Below, in pieces: positions 16,926 through 27,262 of a stretch of DNA of 64,000 bases; position 1 is the stretch's first letter; every line of letters begins with the position of its first letter. Origin of the DNA: Pseudomonas vlassakiae. Lineage in GTDB: Bacteria; Pseudomonadota; Gammaproteobacteria; Pseudomonadales; Pseudomonadaceae. The notes under the pieces were generated by a model that searched no databases, was not told the DNA's origin, and saw only the letters and a program-made list of their open reading frames with translations. Where the stretch lies: positions 330,576 to 394,575 of the forward strand of contig NZ_JABWRP020000004.1 of assembly GCF_014269035.2 (NCBI RefSeq), read 5' to 3'. Made by a program: the position numbers and the translations under genes.

Positions 16926-17819
16926 TCAGGCCGAAGCGGCCACTTGAGTCGGGCGCTTGACCTGCGGCTGCGAGGCGTTGGCCGCCGCACCCTCTTCGAT
17001 CGCCTGCTGGATCGCCTTGCGCCGACGCTCTTCGGCCTGGCGGCTGAAGAACCAGACAAAGAAGGTCACCAGCGACACCGACAGCAGGATCAGGCTGGCC
17101 ACGGCGTTGATCTCAGGCTTCACGCCCAGACGCACCGCCGAGAACACCTCCATCGGCAAGGTGGTCGAACCTGGGCCGGACACGAAGCTCGCCAGTACCA
17201 GGTCGTCCAGCGACAGGGCGAACGACATCATGCCGCCTGCCGCCAGCGACGGCGCGATCATCGGGATGGTGATCAGGAAGAACACCTTCCACGGCTTGGC
17301 TCCCAGGTCCATCGCCGCTTCCTCGATCGACAGGTCCAGCTCGCGCAGGCGTGCCGACACCACCACCGCCACATACGCCGCGCAGAACGTGGTATGCGCG
17401 ATCCAGATCGTGACGATGCCACGCTCCTGTGGCCAGCCGATCATCTGTGCCATGGCCACGAACAGCAGCAACAGCGACAGACCGGTGATCACTTCGGGCA
17501 TGACCAGCGGTGCGGTGACCAGGCCGCCGAACAGCGTGCGGCCCTTGAAACGGGTGACCCGGGTCAGCACGAAGGCCGCCAGGGTACCCAGCGCCACCGC
17601 AGCCACCGCCGTGTAGCAGGCGATTTCCAGCGAGCGCATCACCGAACCCATCAGCTGGGTGTTGTCGAGCAGGCCGACGTACCACTTCACCGACCAGCCG
17701 CCCCAAACCGTCACCAGTTTCGAGGCGTTGAACGAGTAGATCACCAGGATCAGCATTGGCAGGTAGATGAACAGCAAGCCGAGCACCAGCATCAGCTTGG
17801 AAAAACTGAAACGCTTCAT
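16926..17819 (-). CDS. spuH: Polyamine ABC transporter permease (PotI/SpuH)
   Basis: Inner-membrane permease of 297 residues, spermidine/putrescine family. It has about six membrane segments and the coupling loop EEAAMDLGAKPWKVFFLITI near residues 160-180. FALSLDDLVLASFVSGPGST is typical of PotC/PotI. The C-terminus is a hydrophilic tail of about 30 residues. Last gene of the polyamine operon; its start overlaps the stop of spuG by four bases. Confidence 0.93.
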   Translation of the reverse strand: MKRFSFSKLMLVLGLLFIYLPMLILVIYSFNASKLVTVWGGWSVKWYVGLLDNTQLMGSVMRSLEIACYTAVAAVALGTLAAFVLTRVTRFKGRTLFGGLVTAPLVMPEVITGLSLLLLFVAMAQMIGWPQERGIVTIWIAHTTFCAAYVAVVVSARLRELDLSIEEAAMDLGAKPWKVFFLITIPMIAPSLAAGGMMSFALSLDDLVLASFVSGPGSTTLPMEVFSAVRLGVKPEINAVASLILLSVSLVTFFVWFFSRQAEERRRKAIQQAIEEGAAANASQPQVKRPTQVAASA

Positions 17820-18736
17820 GCCCTGCCCTCCATTTCTTTGGCCTGGCTGCGGTTGAACAGCAGGATCGGCACGATCAGGATCGCCAGCATCACCACCGCC
17901 AGGGCGGATGCCACCGGCCAGTCACGGTTGTTGAAGAATTCCTGCCACAGCACTTTACCGATCATCAGGGTTTCCGGGCCGCCAAGCAGTTCAGGAATGA
18001 CGAACTCGCCCACCACCGGGATGAACACCAGCATGCAGCCGGCGATGATGCCGTTCTTCGACAGCGGCACGGTGATTTTCCAGAAGCTGTTGAAGGTACT
18101 CGACCCCAGGTCGGAAGCCGCTTCGAGCAGGCTCGGGTCGTGCTTCACCAGGTTGGCGAACAGCGGCAGGATCATGAACGGCAGGTACGAATAGACCACA
18201 CCGATGTATACCGCCAGGTTGGTGTTGAGGATCTGCAATGGCTGATCGATCAAGCCGGTCCACAGCAGGAAGCCGTTGAGCAGCCCGTTGTTGCTGAGGA
18301 TGCCCATCCAGGCATAGACGCGGATCAGGATCGCAGTCCAGGTCGGCATCATGATCAGCAGCAGCAGGACCGTCTGGGTCTCCTTCTTGGCGTTGGCGAT
18401 GGCATAGGCCATCGGGTAGCCGATCAGCAGGCACAGCAGGGTGCTGAAGAATGCCATCTTCAACGAGCCCAGGTAGGCCGAGATGTACAGCTCATCCTCG
18501 GTCAACAGGCCGTAGTTGGCCAGGTTGAGCACCAACTGGATCTTGTCTTCGACGTAGGTGTAGATCTCGGTATACGGCGGGATCGCCACGTCGGCTTCGG
18601 CGAAGCTGATCTTCAAGACGATGAAGAACGGCAGCATGAAGAACAGGAACAGCCAGATGAACGGCACGCCGATCACCAGGTGCCGTCCCTCCGGGATAAG
18701 GCGCTGGAAGGCTCGCTTGAGCTTGCGAGGTTTCAT
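17816..18736 (-). CDS. spuG: Polyamine ABC transporter permease (PotH/SpuG)
   Basis: Inner-membrane permease of 306 residues; the partner of SpuH. It has a first helix near 24-45, a periplasmic loop, and further helices with LEAASDLGSSTFNSFWKITV as coupling loop and FIPVVGEFVIPELLGGPETL, typical of PotB/PotH. The start at MKPRKLKR overlaps the spuF stop (ATGA), which fixes the reading start; a 12-codon longer frame is not needed. Confidence 0.93.
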   Translation of the reverse strand: MKPRKLKRAFQRLIPEGRHLVIGVPFIWLFLFFMLPFFIVLKISFAEADVAIPPYTEIYTYVEDKIQLVLNLANYGLLTEDELYISAYLGSLKMAFFSTLLCLLIGYPMAYAIANAKKETQTVLLLLIMMPTWTAILIRVYAWMGILSNNGLLNGFLLWTGLIDQPLQILNTNLAVYIGVVYSYLPFMILPLFANLVKHDPSLLEAASDLGSSTFNSFWKITVPLSKNGIIAGCMLVFIPVVGEFVIPELLGGPETLMIGKVLWQEFFNNRDWPVASALAVVMLAILIVPILLFNRSQAKEMEGRA

Positions 18737-19875
18737 GACCGCAGTACCACGCCGCTGTCGTCTTCCCACCACACGTACACTTCATCGCCCCACGTCGGGC
18801 GGGCGCCCTGGCGCTCGGTGTTGGCGACGAACGACTGGACGACCTTGCCGCTCGGCAGCTCGACGTAGAACACCGAGTGGCCGCCCAGGTAGGCGATGTC
18901 GTGGACCTTGCCACGCGACCAGTTGTGCTCGCAGGTCGGTTGCTGGGAGGTGACCAGCATCTTCTCCGGGCGCAGGGCGTAGGTGATGTGCTTGTCTTCC
19001 ACCGAGGTGGTGATGCCGTGGCCCACGTAGATCTTGCGCTCCAGCTCCGGGCTGGCAATGATCGCGTGGCCTTCGGCGTCGTCGACCACTTCACCCTCGA
19101 ACAGGTTGACGTTACCGATGAATTCACACACCAGGCGGCTGGTCGGGGTCTCGTAGATATCCACCGGCGAGCCGATCTGGGCGATCCAGCCCAGATGCAT
19201 GATGGCGATACGCTGGGCCATGGTCATGGCCTCTTCCTGGTCGTGGGTCACCATCACGCAGGTCACCCCTACGCGCTCGATGATTTCCACCAGTTCCAGC
19301 TGCATCTGCGAACGCAGTTTCTTGTCCAGCGCACCCATCGGCTCGTCGAGCAGCAGCAGTTTGGGACGCTTGGCCAGCGAACGGGCCAGAGCCACCCGCT
19401 GACGCTGGCCACCGGAGAGCTGGTGTGGTTTGCGCTTGGCGTACTGGGTCATGTGTACCAGCTTCAGCATCTCGGCCACGCGGGCGTCGATCTCAGCCTT
19501 GGGCATCTTGTCCTGCTGCAGGCCGAAGGCGATGTTCTGCGCCACGGTCATGTGCGGGAACAGTGCATAGGACTGGAACATCATGTTGATCGGCCGCTCG
19601 TACGGCGGCATATCGGTGATGTCGACGCCGTCGAGGTAGATGCGCCCCTCAGTCGGGCGCTCGAAGCCGGCCAGCATACGCAGCAAGGTCGACTTGCCGG
19701 AACCGGAGCCACCCAGCAGGGCGAAGATTTCGCCTTTGCGGATTTCCAGGGACACATCGTCCACGGCCACCGTTTCGTCGAACTTTTTTGTAACCCGGTC
19801 GATCTTGACCAGCACCTGCTTGGGTTGCTGGCCACCCTCGAGGGCTTTTTTATAGGCACCGGAGGCAACTGCCAT
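18733..19875 (-). CDS. spuF: Polyamine ABC transporter ATP-binding protein (PotG/SpuF)
   Basis: Cytoplasmic ATPase of the spermidine/putrescine importer, 380 residues. Walker A GGSGSGKST at 55-63, then [15 protein letters not shown], Walker B LLLLDEPMGALDKKL and H-loop [11 protein letters not shown] in order; a TOBE-type C-terminal domain starts near 255. GGGAG precedes MAVASGAY, which decides the start. Third gene from the end of the spu operon. Confidence 0.94.
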   Translation of the reverse strand: MAVASGAYKKALEGGQQPKQVLVKIDRVTKKFDETVAVDDVSLEIRKGEIFALLGGSGSGKSTLLRMLAGFERPTEGRIYLDGVDITDMPPYERPINMMFQSYALFPHMTVAQNIAFGLQQDKMPKAEIDARVAEMLKLVHMTQYAKRKPHQLSGGQRQRVALARSLAKRPKLLLLDEPMGALDKKLRSQMQLELVEIIERVGVTCVMVTHDQEEAMTMAQRIAIMHLGWIAQIGSPVDIYETPTSRLVCEFIGNVNLFEGEVVDDAEGHAIIASPELERKIYVGHGITTSVEDKHITYALRPEKMLVTSQQPTCEHNWSRGKVHDIAYLGGHSVFYVELPSGKVVQSFVANTERQGARPTWGDEVYVWWEDDSGVVLRS

Positions 19876-19946
19876 GAGTGAAACTCCCAACAAGATTTTT
19901 GTGCCCGCGCGGCCTGTATTCCAGGTACCGCTACGGGTCTGGATGA

Positions 19947-21125
<1,179 letters not shown>

Positions 21126-21172
21126 TTACCTGCGCAGCTTCGTTGCCGCAATCATCAATTGCCATTCACTGG

Positions 21173-21200
21173 CTCTGGGCCGGGAAACCCCGGCCCAGAG
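21173..21200. repeat. Strong hairpin between spuD and spuE
   Basis: CTCTGGGCCGGG (21173-21184) pairs perfectly with CCCGGCCCAGAG (21189-21200): 12-bp stem, four-base loop, no T-run. It lies 16 bp after the spuD stop. It probably protects or partly terminates the spuD message, giving more binding protein than transporter. Confidence 0.7.
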
Positions 21201-21215
21201 GTCACGCATCGGGGC

Positions 21216-22313
21216 TTATTTGCCCGATTTGATCTTGGTCCAGCTACGGGTGATGTCACGCTGGACCTTGGCATCCGGTGCAGCGATGGCGTACAGCTGT
21301 TTCTTCACTTCAGCTGGCGGATAGATGCTCGGGTCGCTGGTGATGGCCTTGTCGACCAACGGAGTAGCGGCCTCGTTGCCGTTAGGGAAACGCACGGCGT
21401 TGGTGATTTCAGCCATGACTTCCGGTTGCATCAGGAAGTCCATGAACTTGTAGGCAGCTTCCTTGTGCTCGGCATCTTTAGGGATGGCGACCATGTCGTA
21501 GAAGGTACCGGCACCTTCTTTCGGAATGATGTAGTCCACTTTGACCTTGTCGCCAGCTTCGTGGGCGCGGGCCTTGGCCTGCTCGACGTCACCCGAGTAA
21601 CCGACGGCTACACAGATGTTGCCGTTGGCCAGGTCGCCGATGTACTTGGACGAGTGGAAATAGGTGATCGAAGGACGGACCTTGAGGAACAGCTCCTCGG
21701 CGGCCTTCAGGTCTTCCTTGCTGGTGCTGTTGGTCGGCTTGCCCAGGTAGTGCAGCGCGGCCGGGAGCATTTCGGTCGGGGCATCCAGGAAGCTTACGCC
21801 GCAGCTCTTGAGCTTGGCGATGTTCTCAGGCTTGAACACCACGTCCCACGAGTCGATCTTGTCCACGCCCAGCGCGGCCTTGACCTTCTCCGGGTTGTAG
21901 CCGATGCCGATCGAGCCCCACATGTACGGGAAGGCGTGCTTGTTGTCCTTGTCGCTGGCATCGCCTACGGCCTTGAGCAGGTCTTTGTCGAGGTTCTTCC
22001 AGTTAGGCAGCTTGGAGCGGTCCAGCTCCTCGTAGACACCCGCTTTGATCTGCTTGGCCAGGAAGTTGTTCGACGGCACGACGATGTCGTAGCCCGACTT
22101 GCCGGCCAGCAGTTTGGCCTCCAGGGTTTCGTTGCTGTCGAACACGTCGTACTTGACCTTGATACCGGTCTGCTTCTCGAACTTGGCGATGGTGTCCGGA
22201 GCGATGTAGTCCGACCAGTTGTAGACGTTCAACACGGTATCGTCAGCGTGAACAGCGGTAGCCATGCCACCCATCAGGGCGGCGGCCAGCAACGTTTTGC
22301 CCATTTTATTCAT
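21216..22313 (-). CDS. spuD: Periplasmic polyamine-binding protein (SpuD-like)
   Basis: PotF-family binding protein, 365 residues. Signal peptide of about 23 residues ends AVHA|DDTV; mature start [13 protein letters not shown] forms part of the ligand pocket. It shares the family block [20 protein letters not shown] with SpuE, so the two are paralogues. GGAG lies nine bases before the ATG. Located between spuC and spuE, with hairpins on both sides, a layout that would favour high binding-protein levels. Confidence 0.92.
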   Translation of the reverse strand: MNKMGKTLLAAALMGGMATAVHADDTVLNVYNWSDYIAPDTIAKFEKQTGIKVKYDVFDSNETLEAKLLAGKSGYDIVVPSNNFLAKQIKAGVYEELDRSKLPNWKNLDKDLLKAVGDASDKDNKHAFPYMWGSIGIGYNPEKVKAALGVDKIDSWDVVFKPENIAKLKSCGVSFLDAPTEMLPAALHYLGKPTNSTSKEDLKAAEELFLKVRPSITYFHSSKYIGDLANGNICVAVGYSGDVEQAKARAHEAGDKVKVDYIIPKEGAGTFYDMVAIPKDAEHKEAAYKFMDFLMQPEVMAEITNAVRFPNGNEAATPLVDKAITSDPSIYPPAEVKKQLYAIAAPDAKVQRDITRSWTKIKSGK

Positions 22314-22410
22314 GCGTAGTGCTCCAGAATTTTTATGTTAGCAACTGTCCAGCAGCCAGAACCCACGGTGCAGAGCGCGCGGCGACTGAAACAACCGCTA
22401 GTCTGGCAAG

Positions 22411-22449
22411 TTACAAGGCTCTGTTTCAAGGAAAGCAGGGCCTTGTAAC
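22411..22449. repeat. Hairpin between spuC and spuD
   Basis: TTACAAGGCTCTG (22411-22423) is nearly complementary to CAGGGCCTTGTAA (22436-22448), with one G-T or mismatch position, around a 12-base loop. It lies in the 170-bp gap upstream of spuD. No T-run on either side, so probably an mRNA-stability or processing element. Confidence 0.6.
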
Positions 22450-22482
22450 GACTTAATGTCACATCGCTAGCCTAGCAAACGC

Positions 22483-23844
22483 TTATCGAATCGCTTCCAA
22501 CGTCAAATCGAGGCATTTGCGCGCCTTTTCCACCAACTCGTCGATCTCTTGATGGCTGATCACCAACGGCGGAGCGATGATCATCGTGTCGCCGACCGCA
22601 CGCATGATCAGGCCATTCTCGAAGCAGAAGTTTCGGCAGACCATGCCGACGCCCTTGCCCTCGTAACGGCTGCGGGTCGCCTTGTCCTTGACCAGCTCGA
22701 TCGCGCCGAGCATGCCCAGGCCACGTACCTCGCCAACCAGCGGGTGGTCTTGCAGCTCACGCAAACGCTTTTGCAAATACGGTGCCGCTTCCGTACGCGC
22801 CTTCTCGACGATTTTCTCGTCACGCAGGATGCGCAGGTTTTCCAGGCCCACCGCAGCCGCCACCGGGTGGCCGGAATAGGTGAAGCCGTGGTTGAAGTCG
22901 CCACCTTCGCTGATCACCTTGGCCACCTTGTCACGCACGATCACGCCGCCCATGGGGATGTAACCAGAGGTCAGGCCCTTGGCAATGGTCATCAGGTCGG
23001 GCTTGAGGTCGTAGTAGTCGGAGCCGAACCACTCGCCGGTGCGCCCAAAGCCACAGATCACCTCGTCGGCGATGAACAGGATGTCGTACTTGGCCAGGAT
23101 CTCCTTGACCTTCGGCCAGTAGGTTTCCGGCGGAATGATTACCCCGCCGGCGCCCTGGATCGGCTCGGCGATGAAGGCGGCGACGTTGTCTTCGCCCACC
23201 TCCAGAATCTTTTTCTCGAGCTGCTCGGCCGCCCACACGCCGAAATCGTCGGGGCTCATGTCGCCGCCCTCACCGAACCAGTACGGCTGCGGAATGTGCA
23301 CGATGCCCGGAATCGGCAGGCCGCCCTGCTCGTGCATGCCGCTCATGCCGCCCAGGCACGCACCCGCGAAGGTGGAGCCGTGGTAACCGTTGATACGGCC
23401 AATGATGGTCTGCTTATGCGGCTTGCCCTTCAGCGCCCAGTAATGGCGAACCATGCGCAGCACGGTGTCGTTGCCTTCGGAGCCAGAGCCAGTGAAGAAC
23501 ACATGGGTCATGCCCTCAGGCGCCACGTCGGTGATCGCCTTGGCCAGCTCCAGCGCTGGCGGGTGAGCGGTCTGGAAGAACAGGTTGTAGTACGGCAGCT
23601 CGCGCATCTGTTGTTCTGCCGCCTGCACCAGTTCTTCACGGCCATAGCCGACCGCCACGCACCACAGGCCGGCCATGCCGTCGAGGATCTTGTGCCCCTC
23701 GCTGTCCCACAAATGCACACCCTGCGCCTTGGTGATGATGCGCGGCCCCTTCGCCTTCAGCTGTTTGTAGTCAGAGAAGGGTGCAAGGTGGTGCTCGCCG
23801 CTCAGGGCCTGCCATTCACGGGTTTGCGGGTTGTTGACGCTCAT
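22483..23844 (-). CDS. spuC: Polyamine:pyruvate aminotransferase SpuC
   Basis: Class-III PLP-dependent aminotransferase, 453 residues. It moves the amino group of putrescine (and related amines) to pyruvate, giving 4-aminobutanal and alanine. Visible motifs: the phosphate-binding [12 protein letters not shown], the aspartate in [14 protein letters not shown] that holds the pyridine ring, and the Schiff-base lysine in [22 protein letters not shown] precedes MSVNNPQ and sets the start. It sits between spuB and the transporter genes, so uptake and catabolism are expressed together. Confidence 0.94.
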   Translation of the reverse strand: MSVNNPQTREWQALSGEHHLAPFSDYKQLKAKGPRIITKAQGVHLWDSEGHKILDGMAGLWCVAVGYGREELVQAAEQQMRELPYYNLFFQTAHPPALELAKAITDVAPEGMTHVFFTGSGSEGNDTVLRMVRHYWALKGKPHKQTIIGRINGYHGSTFAGACLGGMSGMHEQGGLPIPGIVHIPQPYWFGEGGDMSPDDFGVWAAEQLEKKILEVGEDNVAAFIAEPIQGAGGVIIPPETYWPKVKEILAKYDILFIADEVICGFGRTGEWFGSDYYDLKPDLMTIAKGLTSGYIPMGGVIVRDKVAKVISEGGDFNHGFTYSGHPVAAAVGLENLRILRDEKIVEKARTEAAPYLQKRLRELQDHPLVGEVRGLGMLGAIELVKDKATRSRYEGKGVGMVCRNFCFENGLIMRAVGDTMIIAPPLVISHQEIDELVEKARKCLDLTLEAIR

Positions 23845-23890
23845 GTGCCTCTCCATTTTCCGGCGGCCGCACCCGCGGCCTCAGGGTTGA

Positions 23891-25249
23891 TCAGACAGCG
23901 AACAGCAGGAACTCACGCTCCCAGGAGCTGATGACGCGCTTGAAGTTCTCGTGCTCGGCGCGTTTGGTGGCGACGTAGCCGGTGATGAACTTCTTGCCCA
24001 GGTACTGCACCAGCGCACGGCTGTTTTCCATGCGCTCGAGGGCGTCCTCGATGGTCAGCGGCAGGCGCAGGTTGCGGCGCTCGTAGCCACGGCCCTGGAC
24101 TGGCGCGCTGGCCTCGATGCCCTCGACCATGCCGATGTAGCCGCACAGCAGGCTGGCGGCGATGGCCAGGTAAGGGTTGGCATCGGCGCCTGGCAGGCGG
24201 TTCTCGACGCGGCGGTTTTGCGGGCCGGCATCCGGTACGCGCAGGCCGACGGTGCGGTTCTCCTCGCCCCACTCGACGTTCACTGGCGCCGAGGTGTCAG
24301 GCAGGAAGCGGCGGAACGAGTTGACGTTGGGGGCGAACAGCGGCAGCGCTTCGGGAATGAACTTCTGCAGGCCACCGATGTGGTGCAGGAACAGTTCGCT
24401 CATGCTGCCGTCTTCATTGCTGAAGATGTTCTTGCCGGTAGCCACGTCGATCACGCTCTGGTGCAGGTGCATGGCGCTGCCCGGCTCGCCGGTCATCGGC
24501 TTGGCCATGAAGGTCGCGGCCACGTTGTGCTTGAGCGCCGCCTCGCGCATGGTGCGCTTGAACACCAGGATCTGGTCGGCCAGGTGCAGGGCGTCGCCAT
24601 GACGGAAGTTGATCTCCATCTGCGCCGTGCCGTCTTCGTGGATCAGCGTGTCGAGGTCCAGGCGCTGCAGTTCGCACCAGTCGTAGACGTCTTCGAACAA
24701 AGGGTCGAATTCGTTGGCGGCTTCGATCGAGAACGACTGGCGGCCGGTTTCCGGGCGGCCGGAGCGGCCGACCGGCGGCTGCAGCGGGAAGTCCGGGTCT
24801 TCGCTGCGCTTGGTCAGGTAGAACTCCATCTCCGGCGCGACGATCGGCTGCCAGCCCTTGTCAGCGTAGAGCTTGAGGACTTTCTTGAGCACGTTGCGCG
24901 GCGACAGTTCGACCGGGTTGCCCTTCTTGTCGTAGGTATCGTGGATCACCTGGGCGGTCGGCTCGATGGCCCACGGCACGAGGAACACGGCATCCTGGTC
25001 GGGGCGGCAGATCATGTCGATGTCGGCCGGGTCGAGCAGGTCGTAATAAATGTCATCGTCGACATAGTCGCCGGTCACGGTCTGCAGCAGCACGCTCTCG
25101 GGCAGGCGCATGCCTTTTTCGGCGATGAATTTGTTGGTCGGCGAGATCTTGCCGCGGGTGATGCCGGTCAGGTCGCTGATCAGGCATTCGACTTCGGTGA
25201 TCTTGTGCTCTTTCAACCAATCGGTGAGCTGGTCGAGGTTGTTACTCAT
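23891..25249 (-). CDS. spuB: Gamma-glutamylpolyamine synthetase (glutamine synthetase family) SpuB
   Basis: Glutamine-synthetase-like ligase, 452 residues, that joins glutamate to putrescine or another polyamine using ATP, the first step of the gamma-glutamyl route. The N-terminal domain carries LTGITRGKISPTNKF; the catalytic part includes PEMEFYL, AQMEINFRHGDALHLADQ, FMAKPMTGEPGSAMHLHQS and NRRVENRLPGADANPYLAIA. GAGG lies nine bases upstream of the ATG. First gene of the spuBCDEFGH operon, divergent from the paralogue spuI. Confidence 0.93.
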   Translation of the reverse strand: MSNNLDQLTDWLKEHKITEVECLISDLTGITRGKISPTNKFIAEKGMRLPESVLLQTVTGDYVDDDIYYDLLDPADIDMICRPDQDAVFLVPWAIEPTAQVIHDTYDKKGNPVELSPRNVLKKVLKLYADKGWQPIVAPEMEFYLTKRSEDPDFPLQPPVGRSGRPETGRQSFSIEAANEFDPLFEDVYDWCELQRLDLDTLIHEDGTAQMEINFRHGDALHLADQILVFKRTMREAALKHNVAATFMAKPMTGEPGSAMHLHQSVIDVATGKNIFSNEDGSMSELFLHHIGGLQKFIPEALPLFAPNVNSFRRFLPDTSAPVNVEWGEENRTVGLRVPDAGPQNRRVENRLPGADANPYLAIAASLLCGYIGMVEGIEASAPVQGRGYERRNLRLPLTIEDALERMENSRALVQYLGKKFITGYVATKRAEHENFKRVISSWEREFLLFAV

Positions 25250-25823
25250 AAATACCTCAGGAGGTAAGGTGGTCCGCGCCCTGATTCTGGATGGAGTACA
25301 TTGCTAAAGCAAAAACCCACGCGCAGGCGCACTGTGGATACACTGAGAATGAGCGTGTCCGCAGCGGTTTCAAAGGGCAGATAGACGAGAAGAGCAACGA
25401 AAAAGCGTTACGAGGTGTGGTCCGGGTTCGCCAAGCGTCAATTATTGCGACCATGCAGGCCACAGCTTGACTGATGCGTGCGGGAACGGCAGGGATACCC
25501 GACTGCACTGCGCAGGCAGCGCGTTCAGGTCGCGACAAGCGGACCATGTGACCCTCGTATTATTGTGTTCTGGGTTGAGTCCGAGCTTAGCCTTGTTAAT
25601 TTTTTTACACAACACCTCCGTAAAAAATAAAACACGGCTTGTCGGAGATAGCCCTTTGTGAGGGAAATAGCGGATAATGGCACGCCCCGATATGCAGCAA
25701 ATCTGCCGTCGATGTGCCATTTCGAGGCATCATGGGGTTGGCTTGACATCAGTTTGTCTTTTCGATTGACTGGTCCTGCAAGCCCCCCTTGATTGATATT
25801 TTTAACAACAAAGGTGTTGCATC
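25250..25823. promoter_or_regulatory. Divergent promoter region spuB / spuI
   Basis: A 574-bp gap between two divergent ligase genes. It has a markedly AT-rich core at about 25,590-25,640 (with a T-run and AAAAAATAAAA) and another just before spuI at 25,790-25,815. No convincing gene is seen; short frames inside it lack ribosome sites or family features. It should hold promoters for both directions. In P. aeruginosa spuA lies in this area; no remnant is visible. Confidence 0.6.
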
Positions 25824-27200
25824 ATGTCGGTACCCCCGCGTGCCGTTCAGCTTAACGAAGCGAACGCGTTCCTTAAGGAACATCCTGAGGTTCTCTACGT
25901 TGACCTTCTGATTGCAGATATGAATGGTGTGGTGCGTGGCAAGCGCATTGAGCGCACCAGCCTCCACAAGGTTTACGAGAAAGGCATCAACCTGCCTGCC
26001 TCCCTCTTCGCCCTGGACATCAACGGTTCCACCGTCGAAAGTACCGGGCTTGGCCTGGACATCGGCGATGCTGACCGCATCTGCTACCCGATCCCCGGCA
26101 CCCTCTCCAACGAACCCTGGCAGAAGCGCCCGACCGCGCAGCTGCTGATGACCATGCACGAACTCGAAGGCGAACCGTTCTTCGCCGACCCGCGCGAAGT
26201 GCTGCGCCAGGTGGTGAGCAAATTCACCGAAATGGGCCTGACCATCTGCGCCGCGTTCGAGCTGGAGTTCTACCTGATCGACCAGGAGAACGTGAATGGC
26301 CGTCCGCAGCCGCCACGCTCGCCGATCTCCGGCAAGCGCCCACAGTCGACCCAGGTATACCTGATCGACGACCTCGACGAGTATGCCGACTGCCTGCAGG
26401 ACATCCTCGAAGGCGCGAAAGAGCAAGGCATTCCGGCTGACGCCATCGTCAAGGAAAGCGCCCCGGCGCAGTTCGAAGTCAACCTGCACCACGTTGCCGA
26501 CCCGCTCAAGGCCTGTGACTATGCGGTGCTGCTCAAGCGGCTGATCAAGAACATCGCCTACGACCATGAAATGGACACCACTTTCATGGCCAAGCCCTAC
26601 CCGGGCCAGGCTGGCAACGGCCTGCATGTGCACATTTCCGTGCTGGACAAAGATGGCAACAACATCTTCACCAGCGAGGATCCCGAGCAGAACGCCGCGC
26701 TACGTCACGCTGTCGGCGGTGTGCTCGAGACCCTGCCCGCGTCCATGGCCTTCCTCTGCCCGAACGTCAACTCGTATCGCCGTTTCGGTGCACAGTTCTA
26801 CGTGCCGAACGCACCGAGCTGGGGCCTGGACAACCGCACCGTGGCCCTGCGCGTACCGACCGGTTCGCCGGACGCCGTACGCATCGAGCACCGCGTGGCC
26901 GGTGCCGACGCCAACCCGTACCTGATGATGGCTGCCGTGCTGGCTGGCGTGCACCATGGCCTGACCAACCAGATCGAGCCAGGCACGCCCATTGAAGGCA
27001 ACTCGTACGAGCAACTGGAACAGAGCCTGCCGAACAACCTGCGCGATGCCCTGCGCGAGTTGGACGACAGCGAGATCCTGAACAAGTACATCGATCCGAA
27101 GTACATCGATATCTTCGTCGCGTGCAAGGAGAGCGAGCTGGAGGAGTTCGAGCATTCGATCTCCGACCTCGAGTACAACTGGTATCTGCATACCGTGTAA
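25824..27200 (+). CDS. spuI: Gamma-glutamylpolyamine synthetase (glutamine synthetase family) SpuI
   Basis: Second glutamine-synthetase-like ligase, 458 residues. It shares the catalytic blocks of SpuB (FELEFYL, AQFEVNLHHVADPLKACD, FMAKPYPGQAGNGLHVHIS, RIEHRVAGADANPYLMMA) but differs clearly along its length, so it probably prefers another polyamine. It lacks the adenylylation-site context of true GlnA. AAGGTG precedes the start. Divergent from spuB and followed by a strong terminator. Confidence 0.93.
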   Translation: MSVPPRAVQLNEANAFLKEHPEVLYVDLLIADMNGVVRGKRIERTSLHKVYEKGINLPASLFALDINGSTVESTGLGLDIGDADRICYPIPGTLSNEPWQKRPTAQLLMTMHELEGEPFFADPREVLRQVVSKFTEMGLTICAAFELEFYLIDQENVNGRPQPPRSPISGKRPQSTQVYLIDDLDEYADCLQDILEGAKEQGIPADAIVKESAPAQFEVNLHHVADPLKACDYAVLLKRLIKNIAYDHEMDTTFMAKPYPGQAGNGLHVHISVLDKDGNNIFTSEDPEQNAALRHAVGGVLETLPASMAFLCPNVNSYRRFGAQFYVPNAPSWGLDNRTVALRVPTGSPDAVRIEHRVAGADANPYLMMAAVLAGVHHGLTNQIEPGTPIEGNSYEQLEQSLPNNLRDALRELDDSEILNKYIDPKYIDIFVACKESELEEFEHSISDLEYNWYLHTV

Positions 27201-27202
27201 GC

Positions 27203-27232
27203 AAAGACGCCGCCCACCAGGGCGGCGTCTTT
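27203..27232. terminator. Bidirectional terminator spuI / argA
   Basis: AAAGACGCCGCCC (27203-27215) pairs with GGGCGGCGTCTTT (27220-27232), loop ACCA. It lies just after the spuI stop and ahead of the argA stop, so it serves both convergent genes. Confidence 0.88.
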
Positions 27233-27262
27233 CATTCCGGCCCGCGAACAGGCCGGTGCAGC

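Noticed and set aside
25679..25700. TGGCAC in the spuI upstream region as a sigma-54 promoter
   Set aside because: The matching TTGC/TGC element is not at the required spacing.
25442..25720. Short minus-strand frames in the spuB/spuI gap
   Set aside because: No ribosome site, no family features, and they cross the AT-rich promoter core.
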